This document shows positions 44,810 through 55,499 of a DNA stretch of 64,000 nucleotides, piece by piece. The notes beneath the pieces are model-generated. The model saw nothing but the letters and a program-made list of their open reading frames with translations, made no database searches and was not told where the DNA came from. The number at the start of each line of letters is the position of its first letter. Position 1 is the stretch's first letter. The stretch covers positions 44,018,420-44,082,419 of the forward strand of contig CM036754.1 of assembly GCA_020796225.1 (NCBI GenBank). Direction: 5' to 3'. The stretch is from Arion vulgaris (Eukaryota; Mollusca; Gastropoda; Stylommatophora; Arionidae). Both the position numbers and the translations under genes were made by a program.

Positions 44810-44964
44810 GGTAAATATGGATATTTTATCAAGGGAGAGAAAATGTATCAAAGAAAATTAAACAACTTAAAAAGTATGAAATGAAACTGATGAGAAAACA
44901 AACATCAGAATAATAAGAAATTGAAATACACCAGTGAGGGGGTCTCTATAACTAAGTGATTCTT

Positions 44965-45870
44965 CTTCTTCTGTGATCAACTTTTGCTATGCGACTACTC
45001 CGGTATGTGTCATAAACAGGGCGGTGCGCTTGAGGTCTTTACCGGTTCCCCATATTTTGTCTTGTAGGGTTGTTTCTGTTGGCCAGATCTCCAATCTGTC
45101 ACTACTCAAACTAGGGCAGTCTTGCAGGATGTGCTCTGGGGACTGCTTAGGTGCTCCACAGGTGCAGGCTACCTAGTCCCTGAGACCCATTCTGTGGATG
45201 TGTGCTCTGAGACTGCAGTGTCCCGTTCTAAGTCTGAAGACTGTGCTTTTCTGCTTATTGTATTTATACTGTCCTGCTCTGGGTTGTATCCTCCATTTGT
45301 TTTTCTCCAGATCATTTTCCTGTATTGTTTCAGGATAGTCTTTGCTTCTGTAAAGCTTTGTGTTGGGTGGTGTTAATGTTAGGCTCCCCCCGGCCCTTGC
45401 GAGTTTGTCAGCCTTTTCGTTTCCTGGTATGCCACAGTGTGCTGGTATCCACTGTAGGACCAGTTCGGATTTTTTGACAACAAGCTGATATTTTGCCGTA
45501 TGTCCTGAATGAGCTTGTCTTGTCTGGGACATGAGATAGCCTGGAGAATGGATCTTGAATCGCTAAAGACTGCAATATATTTTGCTGACACTTGCTGGTC
45601 GTTGAGAATCTGTATGGCTGCAAGAAGGGCTGTGCCTCTGCTCTAAAGTTGGTGCATGTTTCTCCTGCTGCCAGAGAGTGTGTTTCTGTGTTTCCTTGAG
45701 GGTGAGTGATATAGATTCCACTGTCTCCCTTTCTGATAGCATCTGTAGCTGAGCCATCTGTGAACACGTGTCCATGTGCTGGTGGGATATTGCTCTCGTA
45801 GCATTTGGAGTGACCTGGCTCTTTGCTCTGTTTGTATTTGTTTTTTAGATTATTCCTGAGACTTCTAGAC
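44965..45870 (-). pseudogene. RNase H-LINE ORF2 C-terminal fragment
   Basis: Reading down the minus strand: FTDGSATDAI (Asp) at about 45765, NFRAEA (Glu), VFSDSRSILQAI (Asp) in a shifted frame, LVLQWIPAHCGIPGNEKADK (His and last Asp), FRLRTGHCSLRAHIHRMGL, and finally CTCGAPKQSPEHILQDCP then WPTETTLQDKIWG at about 45130-45010, with a stop near 44995. Three frames are used, so it is broken. It is the best preserved member of this family here; relatives are at 11160-12300, 10432-10640 and 53920-54145. Confidence 0.85.
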
Positions 45871-46124
45871 TAAGTGATTAAAATGTTTGCCTGTCGCTCT
45901 GAAGGTTGGATGTTCAAATTCAGACCAAGTGACATGTATAATTTGTTCATGAGATCCCTATGATTGTTGCTGGAGCTGTGGAGTTTGTGCTGTGGGCAAC
46001 CCTCTCTGTAGATAATGTACCATTTCTGCCAACAGGAACAAAGCTATATGGGAAACCCAGTGCAATTAAGTTAGTCTTTCACCTTTAGACCTTTTTTTAA
46101 TTTTTCTAGTGACGGCGTATGTAT

Positions 46125-46545
46125 GTGTGTGTGTGAAACATGGACATTGAACAAGGCTGTTGTAAGTGTATATGCACTTTTTAATATAAGTTCTTTGTAT
46201 ACCAGTAACAGAAAATAGAACAAATGGAAAAGGAACGAATAATCAACGAAAAATTAGCTGATGCTACAAATAAGAAAATTTTATTAGTTTGGATTTATAA
46301 AGAGCCATGAAGAGCTGTAGAAGACCATTATGGAAGGAGGCATCACAGCAAAGAGGAGATGAGAAGGACAACGGATAAGATGTATTCAGGACGTAACTGA
46401 TGATATAAGCATGCTGGCTGCAGAGGCGGAACATCTAGCCTATGAGAAATATAAATTCCAAAGGACTGTTAGGGTGGCAAAGTTCTGCTCAGGACAAACT
46501 AATGGATTGGATGATGATGGATTGTTTGGTCGATTAATAAAAGAT
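46125..46545 (+). pseudogene. Decayed LINE tail
   Basis: It parallels the LINE tail at 34297-37388 without hAT insertions: tggacattgaacaaggctgt, gctgatgctacaaataagaa, tggaaggaggcatcacagca, gctggctgcagaggcggaac and ctgctcaggacaa, with a ggatgatgatgg end. The frame is lost, with several stops. It can be used to see what the 34297 element looked like before the hAT insertions. The stretch 45870-46125 shows nothing recognisable. Confidence 0.7.
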
Positions 46546-46556
46546 GAGCTGTACCA

Positions 46557-47545
46557 GCACAACGTGTTATCAACTATGTTATCATCAACACCTGCTTTAC
46601 TAATCTGAGCATGAACATTTTGATATTCTTCTCCATTTTTGCTAATATTATTTTTTAAATATGTAAAACTATGCTTCTTCAATTATTTGATCATCATCCA
46701 TAATGGGATTATTATTTGTGATGTTTAATTTCATTTGTTTTGTTCATATTTATTTGTAGTTTTATTTTAGCTACCTCTTCTGTTAGTGTTTTATTTTGTT
46801 CCCTGCATGTTTCATGGTTTATGTGCTAAACAAGATTTGTTATAAGAATATTTATTCACTGACATCAATTCTGGGATTATTTGTTTCTCAAACCAATGAT
46901 CTCTAATGGACTTCTCTTACTTATTTTTGTTTTGAAATATGTTTTTAATAAATAAGAAGTCTATATTCAAAACTAATATGTGTTGTTTTGTTTTTTTCTG
47001 TATATTAATTGTACGTTAAGAAGTGAAACACATTAATGTGTTATAACAATAGCTGTTTATTTGTTTGTGTCTTATCAACCATGTTAATTACTTTGTGATC
47101 TGCATGGTTTTCACTGAGAATGTGAGTATGCTGCATACTCGTTATGTCACTATGCTATGTAGGAATATCCAAATTTCAGTCAAACTGTATGCATATTATC
47201 CAACAGAGCACAAATGTGTACAGACTAAGATTTTACAAATAGAAAAACCTCATGTTAAAGTACTACAGTACTTAAAGTTATACTGTCGCATGGTATCAGA
47301 TCTGATTAGTGATAGGGAGACTGTCAGAACAGACTTACAACAATTTGTAGTCCTGTTTCACCTACATCTGCTGTTAGTATTTTATTTTTCTTCTATGTAT
47401 TGTTATTTATGCCCTAAGGGACACTGGATATAAGAATATTAATTTGCTTACAGTAATTCTGCGATTGTTTTTTTTAGATTTCTATTTTGCCAAACCAATG
47501 CCTATGGGATTCTCTGATTTATTTTTGTTTTGAAATATGTTGCAA
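46557..47545 (+). repeat. AT-rich segment of the segmental duplication (block B)
   Basis: It matches 16313-17030 with an extra stretch at about 46905-47245. The extra stretch itself ends like 16930-17030, so part of block B may be internally duplicated. The frame 47065-47433 is not supported as a gene. Confidence 0.75.
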
Positions 47546-47549
47546 TAAA

Positions 47550-48126
47550 TTAAACAACATACAAGATCATAATAGTTATTAAGATGTAAAACACAACAAC
47601 ATACAAGATCATAGAAATCGTTTTTAACATGTAAAACACAACATACAAGAACATAATAGTTATTAATATGTAAAACACAACATCATACAAGATCATAACA
47701 ATAGTTATTAAGATGTAAAACACAACATACAAGATCATAATAGTTATTAAGATGTAAAACACAACATACAAGATCATAATAGTTATTAAGATGTAAAACA
47801 CAACATACAAGATCATAACAATAGTTATTAAGATGTAAAACACAACATACAAGATCATAACAATAGTTATTAAGATGTAAAACACAACATACAAGATCAT
47901 AACAAATAATTATTAAGATGTAAAACACATATCAACTATACAAGATCATAACAAATAGTTATTAAGATGTAAAACACAACATACAAGATCATAACAATAG
48001 TTATTAAGATGTAAAACACAACATACAAGATCATAACAATAGTTATTAAGATGTAAAACACAACATACAAGATCATAACAATAGTTATTAAGATGTAAAA
48101 CACAACATACAAGATCATAACAATAG
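47550..48126. repeat. 42-bp minisatellite, block B left part
   Basis: Fourteen or so units of the repeat seen at 17640-18075. The array is cut at 48126 by an insertion and resumes at 48956. Confidence 0.9.
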
Positions 48127-48955
48127 TTTCTGGCCAGTAATGGCGGGAGGGAGAGCCCCTGTAGCGTAGTTGTTAGTGAACTCGCTTAGCAAGGCTGGTG
48201 GTCTGGGTTCAGCTCCGCAATGTGCGTGGAATTTTTCCCGACCGCGACGGCTCTCAGGTCGACCCAGCCTCAAATGGGTACCAGACATGCTCTGGTAAAG
48301 TAAGGCGGCGGCGTGATGCTGACCACATCACCCATCGTGTGCCGACGGTCAATGAAAATACAGGCCTAACACTGTATTGACCTATATACCACGAGGTATG
48401 AAAGGGTTCCTTTTAATGGCGGGAGGGCTATTCAGAGTCAGAACTGTTTGATTCTGATCACGACTTTGCTAGCGCATTTTTGCCATGTTTGGTCGGGTAT
48501 TTTCCGGTTTCGTTTGCCGAGCTACTGAGTTAGTGCTTGAGCAACGCTATGAGCTATGACTGTTACAGTTACATGGAATGCTTTTTGCTGTGTCAATCGT
48601 GCGTTTGTTGTGTGTATTCAGAAAATAGGGGACGGCGGTTATGACGAACACGCTTAATCTGACGGATGTAGTTATATTGCGAGTTCAGAAAGATGGATTT
48701 TGTCATGATTGATGTTCCCTTCGACAAGAATTGCAGTTCAAGTGATGAACAGTTTTGTGTTGCTACATTAGCGACGGCCATATGTATTTTATGCGGTGCA
48801 GGCTGCTTTTTGTGGCGGTACGCGGTTGTTTCATTCTGGAATTAGTTCACACAGGAAACATTTCACAGTTGTTAGCATTTCGTGTGATTTTCATTGGCAC
48901 AGAAACGGAGCAATTATGGGGTGACCGTTGCAGTGAAGTTGGAACCGTACTTATG
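48127..48955. mobile_element. Unidentified insertion splitting the 42-bp minisatellite
   Basis: The insertion is bounded by aacaatag at 48119-48126 and 48956-48963, which may be an 8-bp target-site duplication, though this octamer is also part of the minisatellite unit. Removing the nested SINE leaves about 550 bp, more GC-rich than its surroundings. No terminal inverted repeats and no recognisable protein are seen; the minus frame 48781-48593 is not identified. Confidence 0.5.
48152..48413 (+). mobile_element. tRNA-derived SINE, 262 bp, with 14-bp TSD
   Basis: A perfect 14-bp duplication taatggcgggaggg flanks it (48138-48151 and 48414-48427). The head looks like a tRNA: an A-box-like tagcgtagttgttagtg at about 48162-48178 and a B-box-like ggttcagctcc at 48206-48216, which together would form an internal RNA polymerase III promoter. 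The body (gcgacggctctcaggtcgac onward) is shared with relics at 9931-10015 and 44510-44715. The clean duplication suggests this is the youngest copy here. Confidence 0.9.
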
Positions 48956-49430
48956 AACAATAGCTATTAAGATATAAAACACAACATACAAGATCATAAC
49001 AATAGTTATTAAGATGTATAACACAATATACAAGATCATAACAATAGTTATTAAGATGTATAACACAATATACAAGATCATAACAAATAGTTATTAAGAT
49101 GTAAAACACAATATACAAGATCATAACAATAGTTATTAAGATGTAAAACAATATACAAGATCATAACAATAGTTATTAAGATGTATAACACAATATACAA
49201 GATCATAACAAATATTTATTAAGATGTATAACACAATATACAAGATCATAACAAATATTTATTAAGATGTATAACACAATATACAAGATCATAACAAATA
49301 TTTATTAAGATGTATAACACAATATACAAGATCATAACAAATATTTATTAAGATGTATAACACAATATACAAGATCATAACAAATAGTTATTAAGATGTA
49401 AAACACAACAACATACAAGATCATAACAAT
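48956..49430. repeat. 42-bp minisatellite, block B right part
   Basis: Continuation of 47550-48126, with a variant unit (gatgtataacacaatataca) homogenised over about eleven copies. Minus-strand open frames are artefacts. Confidence 0.9.
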
Positions 49431-49662
49431 AGCACAATATTGTGACAATAGCTGAATTAGTACAGTTTTAAAGATGAACAAGTAACTAGAGTATTGTGAA
49501 TAGTCGTGTATAGAGATGAGGGAAAATAGTAAAGAGACTAGATAAAATACAGCACTTGTTCATTTCTTCAGACACAAAAGAAACTAGATTGACAATTACT
49601 TACACAAAGTCATTTCTGTGTGTCACATTACAAAAATCAAGGTATTTTGACAATACCATATT
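49431..49662 (+). repeat. Flank after the 42-bp minisatellite, block B
   Basis: It matches 18076-18340, through caaggtattttgacaatacc. The endonuclease fragment of a LINE starts directly after, marking the end of block B. Confidence 0.75.
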
Positions 49663-50090
49663 CGTGTTGGCATTGATTACTGGAATTGTCGAAGTGCAAA
49701 ACAGAGAGGACCAATTCTACAGAAGCTAGTTTATGATTTCGACATCTTCATGATTCAGGAAACTAACTTGCAGCAGAATAAAGCCATTGAGTATCCAGGC
49801 TTCAAATGTTTCACTCCCAGTGAACCTGGAGGAGGACGTGGTCAGGTTATCTATGTGAAACATGGCCTACCCCACAGCTGCCTTGATCAACATGACTTCT
49901 TACCTAAGGGTGTGGAATTACAAGGAATTCAATTAACAATTCGTGATCAGGTATGACGAATGTGTACGCCCATGTGGACAAACTCCATATTGCAGATAAC
50001 TGGGATTTTCTTGAGAAACTCTCAAATCTCAATGTGAACAGGGCATCGTTGCAACTCTTTCCTTCTGAACCCAAACTGAGCAATGTTCAG
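49663..50090 (+). pseudogene. I-like LINE endonuclease fragment
   Basis: The frame reads DYWNCRSAKQRGPILQKLV, FDIFMIQETNL and GGGRGQVIYVKHGLPH, the start of an AP-type endonuclease (Asn in WN and Glu in QET are metal/catalytic residues) used to nick the target in LINE retrotransposition. A frameshift at about 49950 moves it to TNVYAHVDKLHIADNW. It stops where another LINE fragment is inserted in the opposite orientation. It is the 5' part of the element continued at 50396. Confidence 0.8.
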
Positions 50091-50094
50091 CTGT

Positions 50095-50395
50095 GGCTCT
50101 ATTATAGGTTTGATTCTAGATTCCAAAATTTTAGCATATAATTTCCCAACATGACTTAATAATGATATGCCTCTGTATGTATTGCATTCTCTTTTTTGCC
50201 CTTTTTTTCCATATTGGTATTATGATGGCTTTCTGCCAATCTTTGGGGACTTCTCTTCTGTCCAGGCTGACTTGAAGATTCTATGTATCCATTTTATTCC
50301 TGTTTCTCTGCATGCCTTGATTGCTTCATTAGTTATACCGTCTATGCCTGCTGTCTTGTGATGTGGACTCTTCTTCACAACTTCTTCTATAAGAA
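50095..50395 (-). pseudogene. Reverse transcriptase fragment of a different LINE, nested
   Basis: The reverse complement encodes KKSPHHKTAGIDGITNEAIK, SAWTEEKSPKDWQKAIIIP and CNTYRGISLLSHVGKLYAK, the N-terminal reverse transcriptase blocks of an RTE/L1-like LINE (A-G-I-D-G-I; D-W; Y-R-G-I-S-L-L). It is short, has one small frameshift, and lies between the endonuclease and reverse transcriptase of the I-like LINE. Confidence 0.75.
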
Positions 50396-51856
50396 TTGGC
50401 TAGTGAGGCAAAGAGTGAGTTATGGGTGACTTTCCTAACACAAGTCTGTGGTGACAAGTCGCTACATCAATTCTGGCAGTTTCATCACAAAATGAACAGG
50501 AGGACTACCAGCCAGTCTTTTCCTACTTTACGTGACTTGTCAGGAGCCGTATTGACAACAGTTGCAGAAAGGGTGTCAGGGGTTCCTTTATCGTTTCGTG
50601 GAACAGATAGAAAAGGGTAATAAAGCTGGTGGCCATAATATCACGAATTTTCTTCGTGATATTACTAGCACTGGAGAATCTTACATTGATTTGATAACAA
50701 AGGAGGGTGTTGTTAATGCACTCAATGCAAGCCACAGCAACGCTCCTGGACCTGATGGTGTCCAATATCATCACATCAAACAGCTTGACAAGACTGGTAT
50801 TAATGCAGTTGTGATAGATTTTAACAAAAGTGTACAGAATGCTGTGGTATCCGAGGATTGACTTCACAGCTATTTACGACCGCTCCATAAACATGGAACG
50901 GATCCTAAACTGCTCAGCAGCTTCCTCATATTCACCTTGCAAAATGTATGTGACAAATTACTAGAGAAGGTAGTGACCAGAAAGGTAATGTATCACTTAG
51001 AGACTGATCACATTTTCTTTGGCACTTTGGGTAGCTACCGGCCAATGAAAGGGACATGGGACAATGCTGGCATGTTTGCTTATGATGTTTATGAAGGCTT
51101 CCAATCCAAGCAAGAGACTGTTGCTGTGGCCATCGACTTGGAGGATGCTTGTAACAAGGTGAATTTTTCAATAATAGTGCGCTCTTTGATTAAATGTGAA
51201 GTTAATCATTGGCTGGTGAACTGGATAGCTGCTTCTTTAATGGAGAGAACCGTTGCACTCCGTTTAGGAACATGGACATCGGATCCTGCACGTATATGCC
51301 CGGGATTACCCCAGGGTTCACCTCTATCACCCGTGTTGTTTAATATTTACACAGCAAATGTAACTAAAATTCAGCCAACCGGGTTGGGTCGGACATTGAC
51401 ATTTTCAGATGATATCTTAATATATAGGACTGGGTCAGATAGACGAGAGATGGTCGACGACATTCAGAAAACATTGCATACCATCTCGGGTTGGTGTAGA
51501 GTCTCGCTCTCAGGCCAATCCTGAAAAAGCGTGTATGTTGTGGTGCTCTTTTAATAATCACATCGTCAAGGCTGATTTACCCAGTGTAATCTTTAATGAA
51601 CATACCATCAAGCGCTGTGACAGGATGCGCTATCTTGGAATGACCTTTGATCGTAATCTATCTTTCAAACACCATATTGAACAGACGATACAACGCTGCA
51701 AGCGTGGTCTTGCGACTCTCAAAGTTATGGTAGCCGCACACCTTGAGCAGAGACTAGTTGTCCTTTTGTTCGATCCACTGGTTATGTAAGTGGTAGATTA
51801 CGGACTTTGCATTCTTATGATATCAAGATTACAATGTGAACGACTCGAATATGTTC
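50396..51856 (+). pseudogene. I-like LINE reverse transcriptase, mutated active site
   Basis: Frames 50396-50620, 50562-50861, 50937-51524 and 51535-51789 together read NAPGPDGVQYHHIKQL, AVAIDLEDACNKVNFS, GLPQGSPLSPVLFNIY, TFSDDILIYRTGSDRRE, MRYLGMTFDRNLSFKHH and later blocks. The usual Y/F-A-D-D box reads FSDD here. Three or more frameshifts break it. It corresponds to 2200-3480 of the other copy. Both copies share the order endonuclease, reverse transcriptase, RNase H. Confidence 0.85.
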
Positions 51857-51867
51857 AGAATTAAGGT

Positions 51868-52831
51868 GGGATCAAAGGGACATGGCGGCAACATGCGCCA
51901 GGGTTAGTGAAGGGGCGCTAATCAAGACCCTGTCCCCCACCTCCACGTGGTGACCCTGGAAACATACTTTGGTTCTGGTCTGGCCAAGGGGGAAACAGTG
52001 ATCGAAGAAGAGCTATTGGTAGTGGTAGTAGTGCAAGCACGGAAAAGCAATACGGGTCCGAAAATCCCTGAACAACGCACGCATCTCATGGCCGATGTCC
52101 TCTAAAATTTGTCCAAGTTCCCAAAATGTAAGATACAGCAGTGTACGAGTCGTCCGCGAACAAATGATAACTCGTCCGGAGTAAATAACAGATTTGGAGG
52201 GAATTGACGGAAATGGTGAGGAAGGCACCAGGGCAGAGCAAGAACGCATGCAGGCGATGCACGGGTGGGCCCACCGGCGGGCAGAAAAAAGCATGGCACG
52301 GCAAGCGAGGCATGCGCGGCAAGCACGACAAGCAACATGGTGTGCGGACCACCCGAAATGTGCAGAAAAAACTGGAAATCCCAGCTTAGGCGAAGCCAGT
52401 GCGCGTTTCCGCTCACATGGAATTACTGCTGCCTTGTAGTTTGATTGGGGACAATCAAAGCCTAGCGGAGCAAACCATACACAAAACTGGATGGGCGGCA
52501 AACCAAGGTGTCCACAAAACGACCGGTTCGCTGGGCAGATGGCGCTCATAAGCCCAAGAGGGCAGGCCGTCTAAGGGTCGCTGCCCTAAAAGAAAATACC
52601 AACCTGCTGCCTTGCAGGTTTGGCTGGGGACAGCAAAGTCTAACGGAGAGCAAACCCAGCAAACGCTGGTTGAAACCGAACATACCACCGAAGGATAAAC
52701 ACCTGAGCTCCAATAGGTACTGAAGGTTGTGCACGTACATCAGTTCTTGATGTCTGGCTGTTTATATATCACATTAGAATGATAAAAACGGCATAAGAGC
52801 GATCGCGAGAGTGAGAGAGAGAGAGAGAGAG
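51868..52831. mobile_element. 964-bp insertion in the I-like LINE, with near-perfect 11-bp TSD
   Basis: The flanks agaattaaggt (51857-51867) and agaatgaaggt (52832-52842) differ at one base, and removing the insert restores the alignment to 3460-3500. The first 300 bp match the repeat at 10825-11110. The rest is GC-richer, contains two related stretches (52430-52490 and 52605-52660, each with ggggacarycaaagyctarc) and ends in (GA)n. Open frames in it (52194-52439, 52013-52549 on the minus strand) are not recognised. It may be a LINE 5' region or a non-autonomous element. Confidence 0.65.
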
Positions 52832-53815
52832 AGAATGAAGGTATGCGAATAGTCTTGGGCTGCACTAGTGATCCACCTATTGTGAAGATGAGATATATAC
52901 TTGGCCTTCTGTCACTACGCTCTCGTCATGCAATCGCCCAAACCAAGGCATATATGCGGGTTACTGCGAATAAGAGACATCCACTGCACAAGAACACTAA
53001 TGATGTTAAGGGCACGAGAATCACGCGTGTTATGTTGTGGATGGCCCAGGCTGAGAGAACAATTGGCCAGGTGATCAGGGTTGCAACCCTACCAAAAGGG
53101 GAAGAATGGATCCCAATGTCGAAATTGGGGCAACATGAAGGCTGATCTCGCAGTTAAGCAGCTGATAGAAGATAATGCAAGGGATTATGATGTTGTTCTA
53201 TGTACCGATGGGTCGGTTCAACGTGGTGAGAAGTCCGGCTGGGGTTTCTTGACTAATGCGCATGGTAGGGTTGTTGCAGAGCAAAGTGGAGCGTACATGA
53301 CAACTACTTCTAGTATAAAGATGGAGGTTGAGGCCGTTACTGCTGCCCTCCATTGGCTCTTTGGGACTTCATTTACTGGGGCAGTTGTTGTATCTGACTC
53401 TCAGTTGATGCTTCACAAGATCCAGAAGGGCAGGTTTCGGTATGAGTGGATGTCTATAGAAGTTTTTAACCTCCAGAGGCGTACGTGGATATATTGTCCT
53501 GGGTATGCGGGTGTTTACGGTAATGAGAGAGTGGACAGACTTGCATCAACAGCATCGATTGTTGGGGAGTTGAAGATGGATAAGGAGGATATTCTTCGGT
53601 CTCTTCGCAACTGTCTGTTGGATGAGGACACTAAAATCGACGTTGAACCGATCCAGCGATTTAGGCAGTTTGGAGTTACCCGTTGTACAAGTAGAACTGG
53701 ATGCCTGAGGGGAAGAGTGAGAAGTGTGTTTAATCAGCGAGCCACGGGAACCATCAGCATGCATACTCTTCAATAGCTGTTGGAGGAGACTGAGCACCTA
53801 TGGGTATGTCCAGAG
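52832..53815 (+). pseudogene. I-like LINE RNase H domain
   Basis: After the insertion the ORF2 resumes with MRIVLGCTSDPP and MRYILGLLSLRSRHAIAQTK. The RNase H domain (frame 53081-53776) shows LCTDGSVQRGEKSGWGF, a Glu in IKMEVEAVTAALHWL, VVVSDSQLM, and NERVDRLAS, so the four acidic positions are kept. The His of the usual CPGHAGV is Tyr here (CPGYAGV). The frame continues to FNQRATGTISMHTLQ and a stop. One frameshift near 53140 separates it from the upstream part. Confidence 0.85.
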
Positions 53816-53919
53816 TGCAATGACGTCAGTTTAGTAACCAATAATCAATAACCAATACTATGCAAACCAGCGCCGGATTAGCCTAGTAGCAGAAGTAGCT
53901 TTTTCTTCTTCTGCGATAT

Positions 53920-54145
53920 ACTTCTGCTATGCGACTACTCCGGTATGGGTCATAAACAGGGCGGTGCACTTGAGATCTTCACCGGTCGCCCATAGTTTGT
54001 CTTGTAGGGTTGTTTCTGTTGGCCAGATCTCCATTCTCACACTACTCAGACTGGGACAGTCTTGCATGATATGCTCTGGGGACAACTTAGGTGCTCCACA
54101 TGTGGCAGAAGTAACAAATGCTACTGGTCCTGCGCTTCTGGGGCT
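53920..54145 (-). pseudogene. LINE ORF2 C-terminus (zinc-knuckle region)
   Basis: The minus frame reads ATCGAPKLSPEHIMQDCP, then RMEIWPTETTLQDKLWATGE and LKCTALFMTHTGVVA with a stop. It is nearly identical to the end of 44965-45870 and starts abruptly at about 54145. Confidence 0.75.
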
Positions 54146-54539
54146 CCGCCCTATGTGACAGCGATGAAAAGAAAAAAATAACCAAGATGTTATATAAAAA
54201 ACACGCACGCTGTCTGAATTTTTAATGTCATGTGTGATGGTGCTGAATCAAAAGAATCGAAGCAGAAAATACAGAAGTCGCGTCTCACTGCGATGAAGGC
54301 AGTGCTATAGAAGAATCATCATTATCAATATTACCATTAAGATCAGAAATTCTTCACGATTTAGCCACATTTTCCACAAGACAAACTGAAGTCGAATGTA
54401 CAGCAAGTCCTCCAAATTTAGCCATATGATCTTCAAGCCAAAGAGAGGCAAAAAAAGCACAACACGTGCGTCCAACGTAGCAACATCTTCTACAAGTAAA
54501 AAAACACAACGAAAGTAAAATGTACTCCAACGATATTGC

Positions 54540-54970
54540 TGAATGACCAAGCAACTTCAATCGAGATTATTGGATTGTGAAAGGAAGTAGCGAAGTGCAA
54601 CATATGAACAGTGATTTATAGTCTTTAAAAAAATACGATAAAGAAAACAATCCACGATTTTGTCGAAAGTCGTTTTTCACATATAGGCCTACACATAAAC
54701 AAACAAACAAAACTCATGTGAGATATTGGTTGTGTTATTCAGAAGAAACTAAAGGACAACTTTTCTGTTTTGTTTGCAAAGTTACCGATTCATGCTATTT
54801 TCGTCACGGTTTACGAAAGAAGGATTTGACGACTGGAGAAATGCAAATAATTTGTTGAAAAGACATGAAGAAATCACCTCCCATAGACAAGCGATAATTT
54901 CGCTGTAAGTTTGCAAAAAGAAGGATGCACGTGTCGACTCTCAACTTGTAAGTCAAATTGAGGAATATTA
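54540..54970 (+). pseudogene. N-terminal fragment of a TTF-type zinc-finger hAT transposase
   Basis: Across two frameshifts the plus strand reads FNRDYWIVKGSSEVQ, RKSFFTYRPTHK, HVRYWLCYSEETKGQLFC, FVCKVTDSC, then GFTKEGFDDWRNANNLLKRH and SQIEEYY. This order (W-L-x-Y-S, C-F-x-C-K, G-F-x-D-W-x-x-A, H-E) is that of the TTF-type zinc finger in ZMYM-like/DUF4371 hAT proteins. It ends at about 54970 where a LINE fragment begins. The catalytic domain is absent. The stretch 54150-54540 is unassigned. Confidence 0.65.
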
Positions 54971-54972
54971 CC

Positions 54973-55499
54973 GTTGGCGGTGGTCTGTTTAGCAATTCTT
55001 TAAAATGCTCTGTCCATCGTATTTCTTGTTCCTTTTCCGTTGTCAATAGTATTCCATTCTTATCCTTTATGAGAGTATTTGATCTCTTGTAATGTTTCCC
55101 GCTTATTAGCTTTGTAATTTTGTACACTGTTCCCTGATCACACTTTTTGCTGCTTCTTCTGCCTGTACTGCCAGGTCTTCAACATACATTCTTTTGTCAG
55201 CTCTCACAGCCCGTTTAATTTCTGTACTTGCGCTTTTGTACTGTTCTTGGTATCTTGCTTTCAGTCTTTCAGACTTTGCTTCTAACAATTTCTTTTTAAT
55301 ATTCTTCGGCTGTCTATTATTTTCCATGTTGTTGGTGTTATCCATTCTTTTCTTTGTGCGGTACCCTAGACATGCTTCACTGCTCTGTATATATAGATGC
55401 TATGTTGTCCCATGTTCTATCTATGTTGTCAGTTTCATCCGTATTTTCATTACTTTCTAGGGCTTGGAATCTGTTCTTTATCTGCATTATAAACTCAAG
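54973..55499 (-). pseudogene. LINE linker segment (between endonuclease and reverse transcriptase)
   Basis: The minus strand reads IKNRFQALESNENTDETDN, a broken WI-P-T-W stretch, KKKLLEAKSERLKARYQEQY, RADKRMYVEDLAVQAEEAAK and VYKITKLISGKHYKRS, ending TEHFKELLNRPPPT. This is the region that follows the endonuclease in RTE-like (CFDP2-like) LINEs. It joins head-to-head with the endonuclease fragment at 55500-56600. Confidence 0.8.

Noticed and set aside
48160..48220. A tRNA gene
   Set aside because: The A- and B-box-like motifs are present, but a clean cloverleaf is not, and the sequence is bounded by a TSD with a SINE body.
47550..49151. Hydrophobic frames such as MILYVVFYILITIV repeats
   Set aside because: They are translations of the 42-bp minisatellite and recur on the same strand at 17502-18135.
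52013..52549. A 178-aa minus-strand gene
   Set aside because: Several overlapping frames are open in this GC-richer insert, none with a recognisable domain, and the DNA is a mobile insert with a TSD.
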